Origin: JAQGMJ01 sp036271855
Lineage (GTDB): Bacteria > Pseudomonadota > Gammaproteobacteria > Burkholderiales > JAEUOS01
Assembly (NCBI GenBank): GCA_036271855.1
Contig: DATAZV010000029.1
Span: 1 to 8,751 of the forward strand
DNA: 8,751 nucleotides
Reading direction: 5' to 3'
Position numbers and translations under genes: made by a program. Shown here in pieces: positions 7,020-8,751 of the stretch (position 1 is the stretch's first letter; each line of letters opens with the position of its first letter). The notes under the pieces were generated by a model. It saw only the letters and a list, made by a program, of their open reading frames with translations, was not told the DNA's origin and made no database searches.

Positions 7020-7661
7020 ATGAACGGCTCCCTGCGCGATCATCTCGCGGTGCTGAAGAAAGAGCTGGAGCAGCGCCGGCTCGCCGAGGAGGAGCACGCC
7101 CGGCACGCGCAGGCGGAACAGGAGAAGGCGCGCCGCGAAGCCGGCGTGTTTCGAGAAGCCATTCGCGACGTCGTGCCCCTGGCAGCGCCGCCACGGGCCG
7201 CGGCGCCGGCAAAAGCGGTGCCGCCGGTGCCGCATATGCACCGGCGCGACGAGGCCGAAGCCCTTGCCTCCTCGCTCTCGGACGGCATCAGCGCCGAAAC
7301 CCTGATCGAGACCGATGAAGCCCTGTCCTACGCCCGCGACGGCATCGGCCCGGATGTCCTGCGCAAGCTGCGGCGCGGCCAGTGGGTGATCCAGGGTCAA
7401 ATCGACCTGCACGGCATGACGCGCGATCAGGCACGCGAGGAGGTGGCGCGCTTTCTGCAATCGGCCACCAAAGAGGGCAAACGCTGCGTGCGCATCGTGC
7501 ACGGCAAGGGCCTCGGCTCGAAAAACCGCACCTCGGTGCTGAAAGTCAAGGTGCGCCACTGGCTGATGCAGACAGAAGCGGTTCTCGCCTTCACCCAGGC
7601 GCGCGGCGCCGACGGCGGTGCCGGCGCGGTGATCGTGCTATTGCGCCCCACCCCCGCTTGA
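7020..7661 (+). CDS. Smr-domain protein (MutS2 C-terminal-like)
   Basis: This 213-residue protein has a C-terminal Smr domain (about 127-210), a fold linked to nicking or endonuclease activity on DNA or RNA; its specific substrate is unknown. The diagnostic motifs are DLHGMTRDQA (129-138) and the IVHGKGLGS loop (159-167). The N-terminal part is a highly charged probable coiled coil (about 5-45, rich in Glu, Arg and Ala), then a Pro/Ala-rich linker (53-71) and a segment of unknown role (75-125). No MutS ATPase is present, so this is a stand-alone Smr protein. A weak AAGG lies about 11 nt before the ATG. The stop TGA overlaps the GAGG that serves the next gene, which suggests translational coupling. 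Its place just after trxB suggests co-transcription but does not by itself show a shared pathway. Confidence 0.9.
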   Translation: MNGSLRDHLAVLKKELEQRRLAEEEHARHAQAEQEKARREAGVFREAIRDVVPLAAPPRAAAPAKAVPPVPHMHRRDEAEALASSLSDGISAETLIETDEALSYARDGIGPDVLRKLRRGQWVIQGQIDLHGMTRDQAREEVARFLQSATKEGKRCVRIVHGKGLGSKNRTSVLKVKVRHWLMQTEAVLAFTQARGADGGAGAVIVLLRPTPA

Positions 7662-7663
7662 GG
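7660..7663 (+). promoter_or_regulatory. Ribosome binding site deciding the TTG start of the CAP gene
   Basis: GAGG lies within and just after the TGA stop of the Smr gene, 8 nt before TTG 7672. The next codons encode a classic signal peptide, so TTG is the natural start. The overlap of stop codon and ribosome site suggests coupled translation of the two genes. Confidence 0.6.
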
Positions 7664-7671
7664 CCGGCAAA

Positions 7672-8544
7672 TTGAAGTTCTGGCTCCTCGTCCTCGCCAC
7701 CTGCCTGCTGACCTCCGTGGCGCTCGCCGGCCCCGATGAAGATCTGGTGGCGGCCCTGAACGCACTGCGCGCGCAAGGTGCCGCCTGCGGCGGCCAAAAC
7801 ATGCCTGGCGCACCCGCGCTGGCCTTGAGCCCCCTGCTCTCGGAAGCGGCTGCCCTGCTGGCGGCGGGTGGTACTGCGGGCGACCTCAACGCGGCACTCA
7901 ACCGCGCGGGCTATCGCGCGCGCAAGAGCTTCATGCTGCGCATGCAAGGCATCGCCGATACGCAGGCATTGGCGCGTTACGCCGACAGCAGTTTTTGCGC
8001 CGCCTTGCATTCGGCCGATGTCAGCGAAATCGGCATCCGCCAGCAAGGCGCGGGGAACGCCACTGTCACCACCCTGTTGCTGGCCCGGCCGATGCCCTTG
8101 CCGGCGGCCGATGCGCGCGATGAAGGCCTGACCAGCCGCCGCGTGCTGGCGCTGGTCAATCAGGCCCGCGCCAGCCCGCGCCTTTGCGGCAAGCGGCGCT
8201 TTGGCGCGGCGCCGCCGCTGGCCTGGGACGACCGGCTTGCCGGCGCCAGCCGCGACTATGCAGCCGACCTGGCAGCGCATCGGTATTTGAGCCATACCGG
8301 CCGCGACGGCAGCCAGCCGGCCGGCCGCGCCGAGCGTGCTGGCTATGCCTGGAAAGCGATCGGCGAAAACCTTGCCGCCGGCCAATCCACCCCCGAAGAG
8401 GTCACCGCCGGGTGGATTGCCAGTCCCGGTCATTGCGCCAACCTGATGAATCCCGCCTTCAGCGCAATGGGGACCGGCTATGCCGTCAATCCGGCCGACA
8501 CCATGGGCATCTACTGGGCCCAACTGTATGCGGCGCCGCGCTGA
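7672..8544 (+). CDS. Secreted CAP/SCP-domain protein (YkwD-like) with a degenerate N-terminal second copy
   Basis: This is a 290-residue exported protein. Start TTG 7672 is chosen because GAGG at 7660-7663 sits 8 nt upstream and a signal peptide begins at once (hydrophobic 3-18, likely cut ALA|GPD near 19). The C-terminal half (about 157-288) is a full CAP domain: SHTGRDGS (207-214, H208), GENLAAG (231-237, with E232), WIASPGHCANLM (248-259, H254) and IYWAQLY (280-286). These are the His/Glu positions of the CAP cavity. The N-terminal half (about 25-140) follows the same plan but lacks those residues. Each half has one early and one late cysteine (C39/C109 and C172/C255), possibly disulfide pairs. 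The biochemical role of bacterial CAP proteins is mostly unknown; cell-envelope or extracellular action is inferred. The gap from the Smr gene is only 10 bp. Confidence 0.9.
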   Translation: MKFWLLVLATCLLTSVALAGPDEDLVAALNALRAQGAACGGQNMPGAPALALSPLLSEAAALLAAGGTAGDLNAALNRAGYRARKSFMLRMQGIADTQALARYADSSFCAALHSADVSEIGIRQQGAGNATVTTLLLARPMPLPAADARDEGLTSRRVLALVNQARASPRLCGKRRFGAAPPLAWDDRLAGASRDYAADLAAHRYLSHTGRDGSQPAGRAERAGYAWKAIGENLAAGQSTPEEVTAGWIASPGHCANLMNPAFSAMGTGYAVNPADTMGIYWAQLYAAPR

Positions 8545-8624
8545 ATCCGCCCTGCTCCGAGAACAAAAAAGCGGCCCTCCCCTTTCCCCTCGCACCATCC
8601 CAACCTGAACCACCCGGAGCACGA
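8545..8624 (+). other. Short intergenic gap before the last gene
   Basis: Eighty bases hold an A-run followed by GCGGCC (around 8564-8576) but no matching downstream arm, so no terminator is evident. No promoter stands out. Read-through from the CAP gene is plausible. Confidence 0.4.
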
Positions 8625-8751
8625 ATGAAAACCCTGTTTGCCTGCCTGACCCTCGGTCTGGCCGCCCTCGCCGCCGCGCCTGCCCACGCGCAAGCCCAGG
8701 AATTGGATGTCCCTTATGTGACCACGCCGCAAAACGTGGTCGATGCCATGC
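8625..8751 (+). CDS. Signal-peptide-bearing protein, probably an exported SAM methyltransferase-like protein (N-terminus only)
   Basis: Only 42 codons are visible before the window ends. ATG 8625 is preceded by GGAG at 8616-8619, 5 nt upstream, a good ribosome site. Residues 1-22 form a clear Sec signal peptide: Lys at 2, hydrophobic core 4-18, likely cut AHA|QA. The mature start, LDVPYVTTPQNVVDAM (27-42), resembles the segment just before the first glycine motif of a family of exported class I SAM-dependent methyltransferase-like proteins common in Betaproteobacteria. This is recalled family resemblance. The SAM-binding motif itself lies outside the window, so the function is tentative; that it encodes an exported protein is firm. 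Confidence 0.65.
   Translation, partial: MKTLFACLTLGLAALAAAPAHAQAQELDVPYVTTPQNVVDAM

Noticed and set aside
6009..7559. 516-codon minus-strand open frame opposite trxB and the Smr gene
   Set aside because: It spans two well-supported plus-strand genes and their intergenic gap, and shows only mirror-frame composition.
7672..7710. Lipoprotein signal in the CAP protein (Cys at residue 11)
   Set aside because: The residue before Cys is Thr, which does not fit a lipobox, and it lies within the hydrophobic core; a standard cleavage near residue 19 fits better.
8560..8580. A-run plus GCGGCC after the CAP gene as a terminator
   Set aside because: Only one arm is present; no complementary arm or downstream T-tract was found.
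7591..8622. 343-codon minus-strand open frame opposite the CAP gene
   Set aside because: The plus strand encodes a signal peptide and full CAP motifs with a good ribosome site; the minus frame has no recognisable domain.
1..8751. tRNA, rRNA, CRISPR array, insertion sequence or prophage signal
   Set aside because: I looked for repeats with regular spacers, transposase-like proteins and cloverleaf-like segments and saw none; the window is nearly filled with ordinary genes.

Overview
The window is GC-rich and tightly packed, with two divergently transcribed gene blocks. It looks like a betaproteobacterial chromosome. The support is the codon bias, a two-partner secretion (TPS) locus, a trxB-Smr gene pair, and a CAP-domain protein and a signal-bearing methyltransferase-like protein of types I associate with Betaproteobacteria. 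I cannot name the genus from sequence alone.

Left block (minus strand, read right to left): a FhaC/ShlB-type outer-membrane transporter (TpsB, about 5851 to 3953), then 42 bp later a cysteine-free Crp/Fnr-family regulator (3910 to 3236), then after about 240 bp a very large filamentous-haemagglutinin-like exoprotein (TpsA, 2996 to beyond base 1). At least 998 codons of TpsA are visible; its C-terminal part lies outside the window. The TPS pair is clear: TpsA has a long signal peptide and a TPS domain with NPNG, and TpsB has POTRA domains and a VRGF barrel motif. A transcription regulator sitting between the two partners is the most distinctive feature of the locus.

Right block (plus strand): trxB (thioredoxin reductase, 6018-6977), an Smr-domain protein (7020-7661), a secreted CAP/SCP-domain protein (7672-8544, TTG start) and the first 42 codons of a signal-peptide-bearing protein that resembles the N-terminus of exported SAM-dependent methyltransferase-like proteins (8625 onward). 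Gaps of 42, 10 and 80 bp suggest co-transcription. The two blocks diverge from a region of about 150-165 bp at 5852/5864-6017.

Many long open frames lie antisense to the real genes (up to about 630 codons). They are by-products of high-GC codon usage and are not annotated. I saw no rRNA, tRNA, CRISPR array, insertion sequence or convincing intrinsic terminator.
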